A stretch of 64,000 nucleotides of DNA from SKGN01 sp050948865 (GTDB taxonomy: Bacteria; Bacillota_I; Bacilli_A; RF39; UBA660), in contig JBMNEQ010000004.1 in the NCBI GenBank assembly GCA_050948865.1, forward strand, positions 120,432 through 184,431, written 5' to 3'. The notes under the pieces were generated by a model that did no database searches, had not been told where the DNA came from, and was given only the letters and a program-made list of their open reading frames with translations. This document shows positions 33,941 through 42,767 of the stretch, piece by piece. Position 1 is the stretch's first letter, and each line of letters begins with the position of its first letter. The translations under genes were made by a program, and so were the position numbers.

Positions 33941-36476
33941 TCATTTTTTAGTTGAAAAAGATAAATATTCTTTTTGGTTAGATAATAATTTATTTAAAGC
34001 TGGTAATGAAGAGAAGGAACCTTTTTGTTTAGTTATTCCTCCTCCTAATGTTACGGGTAAACTTCATTTAGGGCATGCTTGGGATACAACTATTCAAGAT
34101 GTAATAAGTCGTTATAAAAGAATGCAAGGATACGATGTTTTATGGTTACCTGGAATGGATCATGCGGGTATTGCTACTCAAGCTAAGGTTGATGAAAGGT
34201 TAAAAAAGGAAGGTTTTAATCCTCGGGAAATGGATCGTGAAGAGTGGTTAAAGCAAGCTTGGGCTTGGAAAGAAGAATATGCTCATGTAATAAGAGAACA
34301 GTGGGCTAAATTAGGTCTTAGTTTAGATTATTCTAAAGAAGCTTTTACTATGGATGAACACTTTAATCAAGCTGTTAATAAAGTTTTTATTGATCTTTAT
34401 AATAAAGGATTAATCTATCAAGGAGAAAGAATTATTCATTTTGATCCTGTTGCGAAAACTGCTTTATCTAATATTGAAGTAATTTATAAAGAAGTTACTG
34501 ATAAATTATATTATTTAAAATATGAATTTGTAGATAGTGATGATTATTTAATAATAGCTACAACAAGACCAGAAACTATTTTTGGAGATGTGGCTGTAGC
34601 AGTTAATCCTCATGATCAACGTTATCTTAATTTAATTGGAAAAGAAGTCTTTATTCCTTTATTAAATAAAAAGATTCCTCTTATAAGTGATGATTATGTA
34701 GATATTGAATTTGGAACAGGGGTTCTTAAAATAACTCCTGCTCATGATCAAAATGATTTTGAGATTGGTTTACGTCATAATTTAGAACGAATTAAATGTT
34801 TAAATGTTGATGGAACAATGAATGAAAAGGCGGGAATCTATCAAGGTTTAGATCGTTTTGTTTGTCGTGATCAAGTAATTAAAGATTTAAAGAAAGAAGA
34901 TTTGTTTATTAAAGAAGAATCAATTGTTCATACTGTTGGTTTTAGTGAAAGAACAGATACTATTATTGAACCTTATCTTTCTAAACAATGGTTTGTTAAA
35001 ATGGCTCCTTTAGCTAAAAGAGCTTTATTAAATCAAACAAATAAAAAGACAAAAGTAACTTTTATTCCTAATCGTTTTGAAAATATTTTTCTTAATTGGA
35101 TGGAAAATATCCAAGATTGGTGTATTTCTCGTCAATTATGGTGGGGACATCGTCTTCCTGTTTGGTATAAAAACGATGAGGTTTATGTTGGTTTAACGCC
35201 TCCTAAAGAAGAAGGGTGGTTACAAGATGAAGATGTATTAGATACTTGGTTTTCATCTGCCTTATGGCCTTTTGTTACCTTAGATTGGCCTTCTAATTTA
35301 AACAAAAGATATTTTCCTAATAATATTTTAGTTACTGGTTATGATATTATTTTCTTTTGGGTTAGTCGAATGATTTTTCAATCTTTAGAATTTACTAAGG
35401 AAAGACCTTTTCAAGAAGTATTAATTCATGGTTTAATTAGGGATCAAGAAGGGCGTAAAATGAGCAAATCATTAGGTAATGGAGTTGATCCCCTAAAAGT
35501 AATAGAAGAATATGGGGCTGATACTTTAAGGTTCTTCTTAACAACTAATTCAGCTCCTGGACAAGACTTAAGATATGAGGAAGAAAAAGTAAGGGCTTCT
35601 TGGAATTTTCTTAATAAACTTTTTAATGCCAGTTCTTTTGTCGAAATGAATATAAAAGATGAAATCTTAACCAATCCTCAAATTGAATTTTTAACTATTT
35701 ATGATAAATGGATTTTAACTAGATTAAATCAAACCATTAAAGAAGTAACTATTTTTATGGATAAATATGAATATAATATTGTTGGTAATACTTTAATTTC
35801 TTTTATTTGGAATGATTTTTGTGATTGGTATTTAGAATTTTCAAAATTACAAATGGATCATAAAGAAACCAAAAATACTTTATCTTATGTTTTAATCAAG
35901 ATTCTTCAATTGCTTCATCCTTTTATTCCTCATCTTACAGAAGAAATTTATCAAACTTTAACTAAAAATAAAACTTCTATTATGAATAGTCAGTATCCTC
36001 TTTATAAAAAAGAAGAAATATTTATCAAAGAAAGTCAAGAAGTAGAAAAATTAAAGGAAATAATCGGAAAAGTTCGTCATTTTAAACAAGAAAATAATAT
36101 TAATCAAGACTTTTATTTAGTTAATAATTTATTTGGTAAAGAAAAAGAATTATTGAAAAAAGAACATCATCTTCTAAATAAAATGTTAAAGATAAAAGAA
36201 GAGTCTTTGGATAAATATTCAGAGATTCCTATTCCTTTTTCTTATGGAACAATTCTTTTAAGATATACTTCTGGTTCTAAAATTAATGAAATTAAAAAAT
36301 TAGAAAAGGAAAAAGAATTATTAATAAATAGTCTCAAACGACGAAAAAAATTACTTTCTAATGAAAATTATTTAAAAAAAGCTCCTTCTTTATTAGTTAA
36401 TGAAGAACAAGAAAAATTAAAAAATGAAGAACAAAAATTAAAAATTATTGAACAAAAATTAAATGATTTATTTTAA
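33924..36476 (+). CDS. valS: Valyl-tRNA synthetase
   Basis: Class I synthetase charging tRNA-Val. It contains PPPNVTGKLHLGHAWD (HIGH motif at 48-51), the CP1 editing domain (TTRPETIFGDVAVAVNP), GRKMSKSLGN (KMSKS at 512-516) and the C-terminal coiled-coil arm (about 785-850). The 850-residue length is typical. The start follows AAAGGAGG within the end of the HD gene, indicating translational coupling. Confidence 0.98.
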   Translation: MKKKYNHFLVEKDKYSFWLDNNLFKAGNEEKEPFCLVIPPPNVTGKLHLGHAWDTTIQDVISRYKRMQGYDVLWLPGMDHAGIATQAKVDERLKKEGFNPREMDREEWLKQAWAWKEEYAHVIREQWAKLGLSLDYSKEAFTMDEHFNQAVNKVFIDLYNKGLIYQGERIIHFDPVAKTALSNIEVIYKEVTDKLYYLKYEFVDSDDYLIIATTRPETIFGDVAVAVNPHDQRYLNLIGKEVFIPLLNKKIPLISDDYVDIEFGTGVLKITPAHDQNDFEIGLRHNLERIKCLNVDGTMNEKAGIYQGLDRFVCRDQVIKDLKKEDLFIKEESIVHTVGFSERTDTIIEPYLSKQWFVKMAPLAKRALLNQTNKKTKVTFIPNRFENIFLNWMENIQDWCISRQLWWGHRLPVWYKNDEVYVGLTPPKEEGWLQDEDVLDTWFSSALWPFVTLDWPSNLNKRYFPNNILVTGYDIIFFWVSRMIFQSLEFTKERPFQEVLIHGLIRDQEGRKMSKSLGNGVDPLKVIEEYGADTLRFFLTTNSAPGQDLRYEEEKVRASWNFLNKLFNASSFVEMNIKDEILTNPQIEFLTIYDKWILTRLNQTIKEVTIFMDKYEYNIVGNTLISFIWNDFCDWYLEFSKLQMDHKETKNTLSYVLIKILQLLHPFIPHLTEEIYQTLTKNKTSIMNSQYPLYKKEEIFIKESQEVEKLKEIIGKVRHFKQENNINQDFYLVNNLFGKEKELLKKEHHLLNKMLKIKEESLDKYSEIPIPFSYGTILLRYTSGSKINEIKKLEKEKELLINSLKRRKKLLSNENYLKKAPSLLVNEEQEKLKNEEQKLKIIEQKLNDLF

Positions 36477-36500
36477 AAAGATGGAAACATCTTTTTTTTT
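36475..36500 (+). terminator. valS terminator
   Basis: AAAAAGATG (36475-36483), GAAA loop, CATCTTTTT (36488-36496) and T's. Confidence 0.85.
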
Positions 36501-36547
36501 CGACAAAAATAAGGTTCCTTTTTTGTTAAATTTATCTTGGTGATAAC

Positions 36548-37009
36548 ATGAAACAAACAATAATTTATATTATTTTAGCAATAATTGTTGGTCTTGTTTT
36601 AGGTAAATATATGTTTAATCAATATGATAAAAAGATTCAAGAAGCATTTTTAGAAAAAGATTGTATTTATATTTTACAACAAGGAGTTTATCAAGATGAA
36701 AAGAATATTAAAGGTAATATTAAAGAAATAAAAGATTATTTAATTGTTTTAGAAGAAAATTTTTATCATGTTTATGTAGGAATGACGAAAAAAAAAGAAA
36801 ATGCTTATAAAATGGAAGAAGTTTATACCAAGATGGGAAATGATATATATATTAAGGAAATAGAAATAAATGTAGGTCCTTTTTTAGAAATATTAAAACA
36901 ATATGATTTATTATTAGGAGAAGTTAATCAAAAAAAGGATATTTTAGAAATTCAAAAACAAGTTTTAAATAAGTATAAGGAGTTGGTTTTAATTAATGAA
37001 AAGTATTAA
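36548..37009 (+). CDS. Membrane-anchored SPOR-like protein
   Basis: A 153-residue protein with one N-terminal membrane segment (about 4-20) and an external region resembling a SPOR fold: CIYILQQGVYQDEKN, then FYHVYVGMTKKKENAYKMEEVYTKMG. SPOR domains bind denuded peptidoglycan at septa. That assignment is pattern-based and not certain. It overlaps radC by 14 bases and precedes mreCD, which fits a cell-wall role. Confidence 0.6.
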   Translation: MKQTIIYIILAIIVGLVLGKYMFNQYDKKIQEAFLEKDCIYILQQGVYQDEKNIKGNIKEIKDYLIVLEENFYHVYVGMTKKKENAYKMEEVYTKMGNDIYIKEIEINVGPFLEILKQYDLLLGEVNQKKDILEIQKQVLNKYKELVLINEKY

Positions 37010-37682
37010 ATTAAAAGAATTACCCCTTGATGAACAACCAAGGGAAAAATTATTAAAATATGGTGTGGAAAATGTTTCAACCTCTGATTTAATTGCTATT
37101 ATTTTAAAAACAGGAACTAAGAAGGATAATGTTTTTTCTTTAGCTCAAAAGGTTTTAATTGAAGTGGAAGAGATAGATAATTTAAAAGATATCTCTTTAG
37201 CTTCCCTGACTAAAATTCCTGGAATAGGACAGGTTAAAGCTTTACAATTAATCGCTTCTATAGAATTAGGTAGACGAGTTTATTATGAAAAAAAACTTGA
37301 TTCTAAATTAATTTTAACTAATCCAAAAATTATTTATGATTACATCAAATATTTTCTTCAAGATAAAAAACAAGAACATTTTTATGTTTTATATTTAGAT
37401 AATAAACATCGCTTAATTGAAAAGCGATTATTATTTGTTGGAACTATTAATATTAGTGTTGTTCATCCACGAGAAATTTTTAAATATGCTTATCTTTTTT
37501 CAGCAGCAGGAATAATTTGTGTTCATAATCATCCTAGTGGTAATCCTGAAGCGAGTAAAGAAGATCAAATTCTTACTCAAAAATTAAGGGAAATAGGAAC
37601 ATTATTAGGTATTAAACTAATTGATCATTTAATCATTGGACAAGAAGAATATTATAGTTTTTACGAAAATAATAAGTTATAA
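36996..37682 (+). CDS. radC: RadC family protein (JAB domain)
   Basis: A 228-residue protein with an N-terminal helix-hairpin-helix region (LTKIPGIGQVKALQL, about 70-84) and the C-terminal JAB/JAMM-like metal motif HNHPSGNPEASKED. Long linked to DNA repair, though the true activity is unsettled. The gene next to mreB/C is its conserved location in Bacillus. Start has AAGGAG upstream. Confidence 0.94.
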   Translation: MKSIKLKELPLDEQPREKLLKYGVENVSTSDLIAIILKTGTKKDNVFSLAQKVLIEVEEIDNLKDISLASLTKIPGIGQVKALQLIASIELGRRVYYEKKLDSKLILTNPKIIYDYIKYFLQDKKQEHFYVLYLDNKHRLIEKRLLFVGTINISVVHPREIFKYAYLFSAAGIICVHNHPSGNPEASKEDQILTQKLREIGTLLGIKLIDHLIIGQEEYYSFYENNKL

Positions 37683-37706
37683 TAGAAATAATTAAGGAGG
37701 TTTTTA

Positions 37707-38582
37707 ATGAGATTATATAAAAGACATTCTAAATTAGAAAAAAGAAACTTTATTATAATTATTCTTTTAATTATTACGATTATAATTGCTCTCTTTTTTT
37801 ATACTATTAATGATAAAAGAGAATTAAATATTATTGAAAAAACTTTTAAAGATGGTTATAGTTTTTTAGAAAAGATCTTTTATTTACCGCTTATTAAAAT
37901 AGGAGATTATTTTGATCATGCTTTTACTATCAAAAGTTTTTATCAAGATTATCAAAAAGATCAAACAGCTCGTGATCAAAATAAGTTATTAAAAGAAGAG
38001 AACAAAGAATTAAAAAAGGAAATTAATAGTTTAAAAAAACTTTTGGAAATAGATATTTCTCATGCTTTATATCAACCAATTAGAGCGACAGTTATTCAAA
38101 GAGATGTTGGTTATTGGTATAACATCTTAACAGTTGATAAAGGCCAAAAAGAGGGGATTAAAAGTGATATGCCTGTTATTAGTGAAGGAGGATTAATTGG
38201 AATAGTAATTAGAACGACTAATCATACTAGTGATGTTAAATTAATAACCACAAATGATTTAAATCGCCAAATTTCAGTGGCAGTTGTTAATCAAGATGAT
38301 GAAATAACTTATGGTTTAATTGCTGGATATCATAGTGAAACAAAACATCTTTTAATAGAGAATATAATTGATGAAATAAAGATTGAAAAAGGAGATAAGG
38401 TTATTACTTCAGGATTAAGTAATCTTTTTCCAAGAGGAATTTTAATCGGAAAAGTAGAAAAAGAAAGTAAAGATCATTTTGGGATTTCTAAACAATTATT
38501 TGTTAAAAGTGAAGTTAATTTTACTGATATTCGTTTTGTCCAAATTTTAAAAAGAGAAGGTTCTGAAAATGAAGATTATTAG
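37707..38582 (+). CDS. mreC: Rod shape-determining protein MreC
   Basis: A 291-residue bitopic membrane protein of the elongasome: one membrane segment (about 15-34), a coiled coil (about 85-115, KLLKEENKELKKEINSLKKLLE) and the beta-rich extracellular domain (ATVIQRDVGYWYNILTVDKGQKEGI, GLIGIV, ITSGLSNLFPRGI). It overlaps mreD by 14 bases. mreB is not in the window. Confidence 0.95.
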   Translation: MRLYKRHSKLEKRNFIIIILLIITIIIALFFYTINDKRELNIIEKTFKDGYSFLEKIFYLPLIKIGDYFDHAFTIKSFYQDYQKDQTARDQNKLLKEENKELKKEINSLKKLLEIDISHALYQPIRATVIQRDVGYWYNILTVDKGQKEGIKSDMPVISEGGLIGIVIRTTNHTSDVKLITTNDLNRQISVAVVNQDDEITYGLIAGYHSETKHLLIENIIDEIKIEKGDKVITSGLSNLFPRGILIGKVEKESKDHFGISKQLFVKSEVNFTDIRFVQILKREGSENEDY

Positions 38583-39033
38583 TCTTTTATTAATAATTAC
38601 CTTTTTCCTTGATGGTTTATTATCTTTTTATACTATTACCTTTTTAGGAATTACCCTTTTAGTTTTTATTGGACCTTATTATTTAAAAAAGGAAAAAAGT
38701 TATTATTTAACAGCTTTTAGTTATGGTTTATTTTACGATTTAATTTATACTAACACCTTATTTTTAAATAGTTTACTTTTTTTATTAAGTAGTTTTTTAA
38801 TTTTAAAATTTTATCTATTTTTTCATCATAATTTCTTTAGCAGTTTTTTTCTTAATTTAAGTATCCTTTTTACTTATCATTTTTTATCTTACTTAATTTT
38901 AATTTTAATAGGTTATCTTTCTTTTTCTTTAACTTTCTTTTTTACTCCTTTAACCTCTTTATTTATATCAGGTAGTTTTTATTTTACTTTCTTGTTTTTA
39001 ATTTTAAGATTAAAATTTAATAATATCTTTTAA
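38569..39033 (+). CDS. mreD: Rod shape-determining protein MreD
   Basis: A 154-residue, almost entirely hydrophobic protein with about five membrane segments, identified mainly from position after mreC and from the SYGLFYDLIYTNTLFLNSLLF pattern (split here by rough alignment). MreD is poorly conserved. Role: elongasome scaffold. Confidence 0.82.
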   Translation: MKIISLLLIITFFLDGLLSFYTITFLGITLLVFIGPYYLKKEKSYYLTAFSYGLFYDLIYTNTLFLNSLLFLLSSFLILKFYLFFHHNFFSSFFLNLSILFTYHFLSYLILILIGYLSFSLTFFFTPLTSLFISGSFYFTFLFLILRLKFNNIF

Positions 39034-39063
39034 TGTTTTTCATATATTTTATTAGGTGATTTT

Positions 39064-39681
39064 ATGAAAAGTCTTGAAGAGGTAAGGGAAAACTTTAAAA
39101 ATAAAATTAGATTAAATAAAAATTCTAAAAAATTAAAAAATTATTCCCCACGTTTATATGGGATTTTTACAAAATTAATGCTTTTATTAGTAATATTTTT
39201 AAGTTTTCTAATTATTATTAAAGGATCACCTCAATATAAAAAGATTATTACTAATAAATTATTTCAAGAAAATATTCCTTTTATGAAAATTAATAATTTA
39301 TATACTACTTATCTAGGAAATCTCTTTCCTTTTTCTAATATGTTTTTAAATACTAAACCAGTTTTTAAAGAGAAATTAGTTTATCAAGATTTATCTAAAT
39401 ACAAAGATGGGGTTTGTCTAAAAGTTGATAAGAATTATTTAGTTCCAGTTAAAGAAAGTGGCATTGTTATTTTTATTGGAGAACAAGAAGATTATCAAAA
39501 AACTGTTATTATTCAAGAAGCTAGTGGAATAGAAATATGGTATGGTAATTTAAAAGATATAAATGTTAATATTTATGATTATGTGGAACAAGGAACCTTT
39601 TTAGGAGAAGTAAAAGATGAAACTTTATATTTAGTTTTTAAAAAGGATGGACAGATTATTGATTATCAAAAGTTTTTTTAA
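39064..39681 (+). CDS. spoIVFA: SpoIVFA-like degenerate M23 protein
   Basis: A 205-residue membrane protein with one segment (about 35-53) and a C-terminal LytM/M23-like beta domain (about 130-205: VKESGIVIFIGEQEDYQKT, IEIWYGNL, DYVEQGTFLGEV). The catalytic His positions are replaced (YGHL is YGNL; the HG dyad is EA), so it is not an active peptidase. In B. subtilis SpoIVFA anchors and inhibits the SpoIVFB protease. Gene order mreC-mreD-spoIVFA-spoIVFB supports the call. It overlaps spoIVFB. Confidence 0.85.
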   Translation: MKSLEEVRENFKNKIRLNKNSKKLKNYSPRLYGIFTKLMLLLVIFLSFLIIIKGSPQYKKIITNKLFQENIPFMKINNLYTTYLGNLFPFSNMFLNTKPVFKEKLVYQDLSKYKDGVCLKVDKNYLVPVKESGIVIFIGEQEDYQKTVIIQEASGIEIWYGNLKDINVNIYDYVEQGTFLGEVKDETLYLVFKKDGQIIDYQKFF

Positions 39682-40453
39682 AAATTTAGAGATTCATTCT
39701 TTTACTTTTATTTTAGCTTTTTTAACTATTATTACAGGTTTATTTAAATACTTTTTAATTTTATTTATTATAATTATTCTTCATGAATTAGGTCATTATT
39801 TAGTCGCTTGTTATTATCAATGGAAGGTTAAAAAGATTATTCTTTATCCTTTTGGTGGTTTAATTTTATTTGATGAACCTTTAAATAAACCTCTTTTAGA
39901 AGAATTGTTTATTATTTTAGGTGGACCCTTTTTTCAAATGCTTAGTTATTTAGTATTTTTCTTTTTCTTTAAAAATAACTTTTTTTTATTAAATACTTGG
40001 AATTTATATCATAATTATCATTACACTCTTCTATTCTTTAATTTGTTACCTCTTTATCCTTTAGATGGTTTTAAATTGTTCAATATAATAGGAAACTATT
40101 TAGTTTCTTTTAAAAAGATGCATATAATCTCTTTATTTATTTCCTTTTTTGGTCTATCTTTAATTTTTTTTAAAACATTATTTTCTTTTAATTTAAGTGT
40201 TTTTTGGGTTTTTCTTTTTTTATTAACTAAATCCATTATAGAATTTAAAAATCACTCCTTAATTTTTAATAAGTTTTTATTAGAAAGATTTTTATATAAT
40301 TTTTCTTTTAAAAAAAAGTATTTTATAAAATCAAATAATTTAGAAAAAATGAAACGGGATAAAAAACATTATTTTTTAATTAAAGAAAAATACATAGCTG
40401 AAAAGGAAATATTAAGAAAAAGGTTTCAATTTTCAGAAAATATGATAAAATAA
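39647..40453 (+). CDS. spoIVFB: SpoIVFB-like site-2 intramembrane metalloprotease
   Basis: A 268-residue polytopic protease. The membrane-embedded HELGH (His46, Glu47, His50) and NLLPLYPLDG (Asp140) match the SpoIVFB catalytic residues (His43/Glu44/His47, Asp137). In Bacillus it cleaves pro-sigma-K in the mother cell. Here two SigK-like sigma genes follow directly, but neither shows a pro-sequence. The start overlaps spoIVFA; the ribosome binding site is poor, suggesting coupled translation. Confidence 0.92.
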   Translation: MDRLLIIKSFFKNLEIHSFTFILAFLTIITGLFKYFLILFIIIILHELGHYLVACYYQWKVKKIILYPFGGLILFDEPLNKPLLEELFIILGGPFFQMLSYLVFFFFFKNNFFLLNTWNLYHNYHYTLLFFNLLPLYPLDGFKLFNIIGNYLVSFKKMHIISLFISFFGLSLIFFKTLFSFNLSVFWVFLFLLTKSIIEFKNHSLIFNKFLLERFLYNFSFKKKYFIKSNNLEKMKRDKKHYFLIKEKYIAEKEILRKRFQFSENMIK

Positions 40454-40467
40454 AACATATAAATATT

Positions 40468-40500
40468 AGTTCATGAAAATTTAAATCTTTTCTCATGGAC
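40468..40500. repeat. Hairpin between spoIVFB and sigma gene
   Basis: AGTTCATGA and TCATGGACT can pair over nine positions (one G-T) around an AT-rich loop, followed by ATTTT. It may be a weak terminator or an RNA structure affecting the sigma gene just downstream. Confidence 0.4.
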
Positions 40501-40525
40501 TATTTTAAATAAAGGAGATGGGAAA

Positions 40526-41221
40526 ATGATTGAAAATAATGTTTTGCCACCAGTTTTATCTAAAGAAGAAGAAGAAAAATATATTGAATTATTAAAAACT
40601 GGTTCCAAAGAAGCAGAAAAGAAATTAATTCTCCATAATTTAAGATTAGTTGGTTATATTACTGATAGTTTTAATAATATACCTATTTATAATTGTGAAC
40701 GTTATGACTTTTTTAGTTTAGGAACAATTGGTTTAATTAATGGAGTAAGAAGTTTTGATCCTAATAAAAAGATAAAATTATCAACCTATGTTTCTAAATG
40801 TATTTATAATGAAATATTATTATATCTACGTCATCAAAGAAGAGGACCAAAAGAAACAAGCATGAATAAAACTCTTTTTATTGATGAGGAGGGTAATAAC
40901 TTAAACTTAAAAGATATTTTAGTTGAAGAAAATCCTGAACCTGATGAATTATTAATTAAAAAGGAAGAAAAGGAAATATTAAAAGAAAAGTTAAGTTTAT
41001 TAAATGAACGAGATCAAAAAGTTTTAAAATTAAAATATGGCTTTATTGATGATGAACTTTATACAGATAAAGAAATAGGAGAATTAATTGGAGTAACTCA
41101 ATCTTATGTATCAAGATTAAAAAAAAGAGCTTTATTAAAATTAAAGGATTTACTTATAATAAATGAAGAAAAAACAATAAATAATCAAAAAAATAAAGAA
41201 GAAAAGATTTTGAAGATATGA
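40526..41221 (+). CDS. SigK/SigE-like sigma factor, copy 1
   Basis: A 231-residue sigma-70 family factor with region 2 (HNLRLVGYI, FFSLGTIGLINGVRSFDPNKKIKLSTYVSKCIYNEILLYLR) and region 4 (LNERDQKVLKLKYGF, IGELIGVTQSYVSRLKKRAL). It best resembles sporulation sigma-K/sigma-E, starting at the position of mature SigK (NNVLPPVLS compared with NNAFPQPLS). No pro-sequence is encoded after the AAAGGAGATGGG ribosome binding site. The neighbour at 41349 is nearly identical over long stretches of DNA, showing recent duplication. It ends with TGA. Confidence 0.88.
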   Translation: MIENNVLPPVLSKEEEEKYIELLKTGSKEAEKKLILHNLRLVGYITDSFNNIPIYNCERYDFFSLGTIGLINGVRSFDPNKKIKLSTYVSKCIYNEILLYLRHQRRGPKETSMNKTLFIDEEGNNLNLKDILVEENPEPDELLIKKEEKEILKEKLSLLNERDQKVLKLKYGFIDDELYTDKEIGELIGVTQSYVSRLKKRALLKLKDLLIINEEKTINNQKNKEEKILKI

Positions 41222-41238
41222 TAAAATAATAATGTCAA

Positions 41239-41324
41239 GCAAGAGTGGCGGAATCGGTAGACGCACATGTTTGAGGGGCATGTGAACACTGTTCATGAGG
41301 GTTCAAATCCCTTCTCTTGCACCA
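41239..41324 (+). tRNA. tRNA-Leu (GAG)
   Basis: Acceptor GCAAGAG (41239-41245) pairs with CTCTTGC (41314-41320), and CCA is encoded. The anticodon loop TTGAGGG gives anticodon GAG. A long variable arm (GAACACTGTTC) and T-arm with TTCAAAT are present. The tRNA lies between the two sigma genes, about 25 bases before the second one's start. Confidence 0.97.
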
Positions 41325-41348
41325 TATTTAGTAGGGGAGGTTTTTATT

Positions 41349-42020
41349 ATGGTTGAAAATGAGTTTTTACCATCAGTCTTATCAAAAGAAGAAGAAGAGA
41401 AATATATTAATTTATTAAGTGCTGGTTCCAAAGAAGCAGAAAGGAAATTAATTCTCCATAATTTAAGATTAGTTGGTTATATAGCTGATCAATTTGATAA
41501 TGTTTCAATTTATAATTGTGAACGCAATGACTTTTTTAGTTTAGGAACAATTGGTTTAATTAATGGAGTAAGAAGTTTTGATCCTAATAAAAAAGTTAAA
41601 TTAGCGACCTATGTTTCTAAATGTATTTATAATGAAATCTTATTGTATTTGCGCTTTGTTAAAAAACGTTCTAAGGAAATAAGTATGAATAATATTACTT
41701 TTACTGATAATGATGGTAATAATTTAAGTTTTAAAGATATGTTAATTGATGATAATGCTAATCTTGATGAAATTATAATTGAAAAAGAAGAAAAAGAAAT
41801 AGTTAAAGAAAAATTAAATTTATTAACCGAACGAGATCAAGAGATTTTAAAATTAAAATATGGCTTTACTGATGATGAACTTTATACAGATAAAGAAATA
41901 GGTAAATTAATTGGTTTATCACAAACTCAAGTTACAAAATTAAAAAAGAAAGCTCTCTTAAAATTAAAAGATATGCTTATGATAGATGAAAAAGATGAAA
42001 CAGTTAAAAATTTGACTTAA
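41349..42020 (+). CDS. SigK/SigE-like sigma factor, copy 2
   Basis: Encodes 223 residues, paralogous to copy 1, with the same regions 2 and 4 (helix-turn-helix IGKLIGLSQTQVTKLKKKAL). The recognition helix differs (SQTQVTKL compared with TQSYVSRL), so promoter preference may have diverged. I chose ATG 41349 (ribosome binding site GGGGAGG at 41334) because an in-frame start at 41295 would lie inside the tRNA. The promoter of the L21 leader lies in its final codons. Confidence 0.87.
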   Translation: MVENEFLPSVLSKEEEEKYINLLSAGSKEAERKLILHNLRLVGYIADQFDNVSIYNCERNDFFSLGTIGLINGVRSFDPNKKVKLATYVSKCIYNEILLYLRFVKKRSKEISMNNITFTDNDGNNLSFKDMLIDDNANLDEIIIEKEEKEIVKEKLNLLTERDQEILKLKYGFTDDELYTDKEIGKLIGLSQTQVTKLKKKALLKLKDMLMIDEKDETVKNLT

Positions 42021-42040
42021 ACCATTGTTTATGTTAAAAT
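42012..42040 (+). promoter_or_regulatory. Promoter of rplU operon
   Basis: TTGACT (42012-42017), 17 bases, TAAAAT (42035-42040), overlapping the 3' end of sigma copy 2 and placed just before the L21 leader. Confidence 0.7.
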
Positions 42041-42054
42041 TTTGATGTTATTTT

Positions 42055-42125
42055 ATCCTCAGTCTGTAACCGCTCGAAAAAGGGTTTTAAACATTTTATG
42101 TTCCTTTAAGGCGAGTCTGAGAATT
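42055..42125 (+). ncRNA. Ribosomal protein L21 leader
   Basis: The leader of rplU in Firmicutes. CTCAG (42058-42062) pairs with CTGAG near 42117-42122, with the conserved GTAACCGCTCG and GGCGAGTCTGAGA segments enclosing it (CTCG with CGAG). It is thought to mediate feedback control by L21 or another product of the operon. Confidence 0.88.
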
Positions 42126-42142
42126 TTAAAGGAGGTAGAACA

Positions 42143-42460
42143 ATGAAAGCAGTTATTGAAACTGGTGGGAAACAATATTATGTGGAAAAGGATTCCATAC
42201 TTTATGTGGAAAAATTAAAACAAAAAGTCGGAGAAGAAGTCATTTTTGATCGGGTTTTAATGTTAAATGGAATTACAGGAAGACCTTATCATCGTAATGC
42301 TAGAGTAGTAGGAGAAGTTTTAAAGCATGGTAAACGTCGTAAATATGTTATTTTTAAATATCGTCCTAAAAAAAGTTCTCATACTAAACAAGGTCATCGT
42401 CAACCATATACTAAAGTAAAGATTAATAAAATAGAAATTGTTGAAAAAAAGAATGATTAA
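42143..42460 (+). CDS. rplU: 50S ribosomal protein L21
   Basis: A 105-residue 23S rRNA-binding protein of the large subunit: KAVIETGGKQYYVEKDSILYVEKL at the start and KHGKRRKYVIFKYRPKKSSHTKQGHRQPYTKVKI in the C-terminal half. Strong AAAGGAGG ribosome binding site. First gene of the rplU-prp-rpmA-obg operon. Confidence 0.98.
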   Translation: MKAVIETGGKQYYVEKDSILYVEKLKQKVGEEVIFDRVLMLNGITGRPYHRNARVVGEVLKHGKRRKYVIFKYRPKKSSHTKQGHRQPYTKVKINKIEIVEKKND

Positions 42461-42767
42461 AATATTTATTAAAAAAGAATTAGATCGTATAAAATATATA
42501 AAAATTAAGGGACATGCTAATTATGATGAACTAGGAAAAGATATTGTCTGTGCAGCAGTTAGTTCAACTGTTTTAACTACTATTAATGGTATTTTTAAAA
42601 TTAATCAAAATTATTTAACTTCTTATCAAGAAAAAGAACAATTAATTATTAATATTTTAAAGAATGATCAAATCTTAAATAAATTAATTATTAATATGAT
42701 CGATTTATTAAAAGAATTAGAAGTTAATTATCCTAATAATATAAAAATAATAGAGGAGGTGTTGTAA
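42453..42767 (+). CDS. prp: Ribosomal-processing cysteine protease Prp
   Basis: A 104-residue cysteine protease that removes the N-terminal extension of L27. The catalytic pair is visible in KGHANYDELGKDIVCAAVS (His and Cys 12 residues apart). ATG 42453 overlaps the rplU stop by 8 bases; an upstream TTG at 42438 is less likely. It overlaps rpmA by one base. The L27 encoded next does carry the cleavable extension. Confidence 0.93.
   Translation: MIKIFIKKELDRIKYIKIKGHANYDELGKDIVCAAVSSTVLTTINGIFKINQNYLTSYQEKEQLIINILKNDQILNKLIINMIDLLKELEVNYPNNIKIIEEVL

Noticed and set aside
40463..40525. Possible pro-sequence before sigma copy 1
   Set aside because: The frame is open back to 40463 but has no start codon with a ribosome binding site and its residues do not resemble the SigK pro-peptide.
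41295..41348. Upstream in-frame start for the second sigma factor
   Set aside because: It would begin inside the tRNA-Leu gene, and a strong ribosome binding site precedes ATG 41349.
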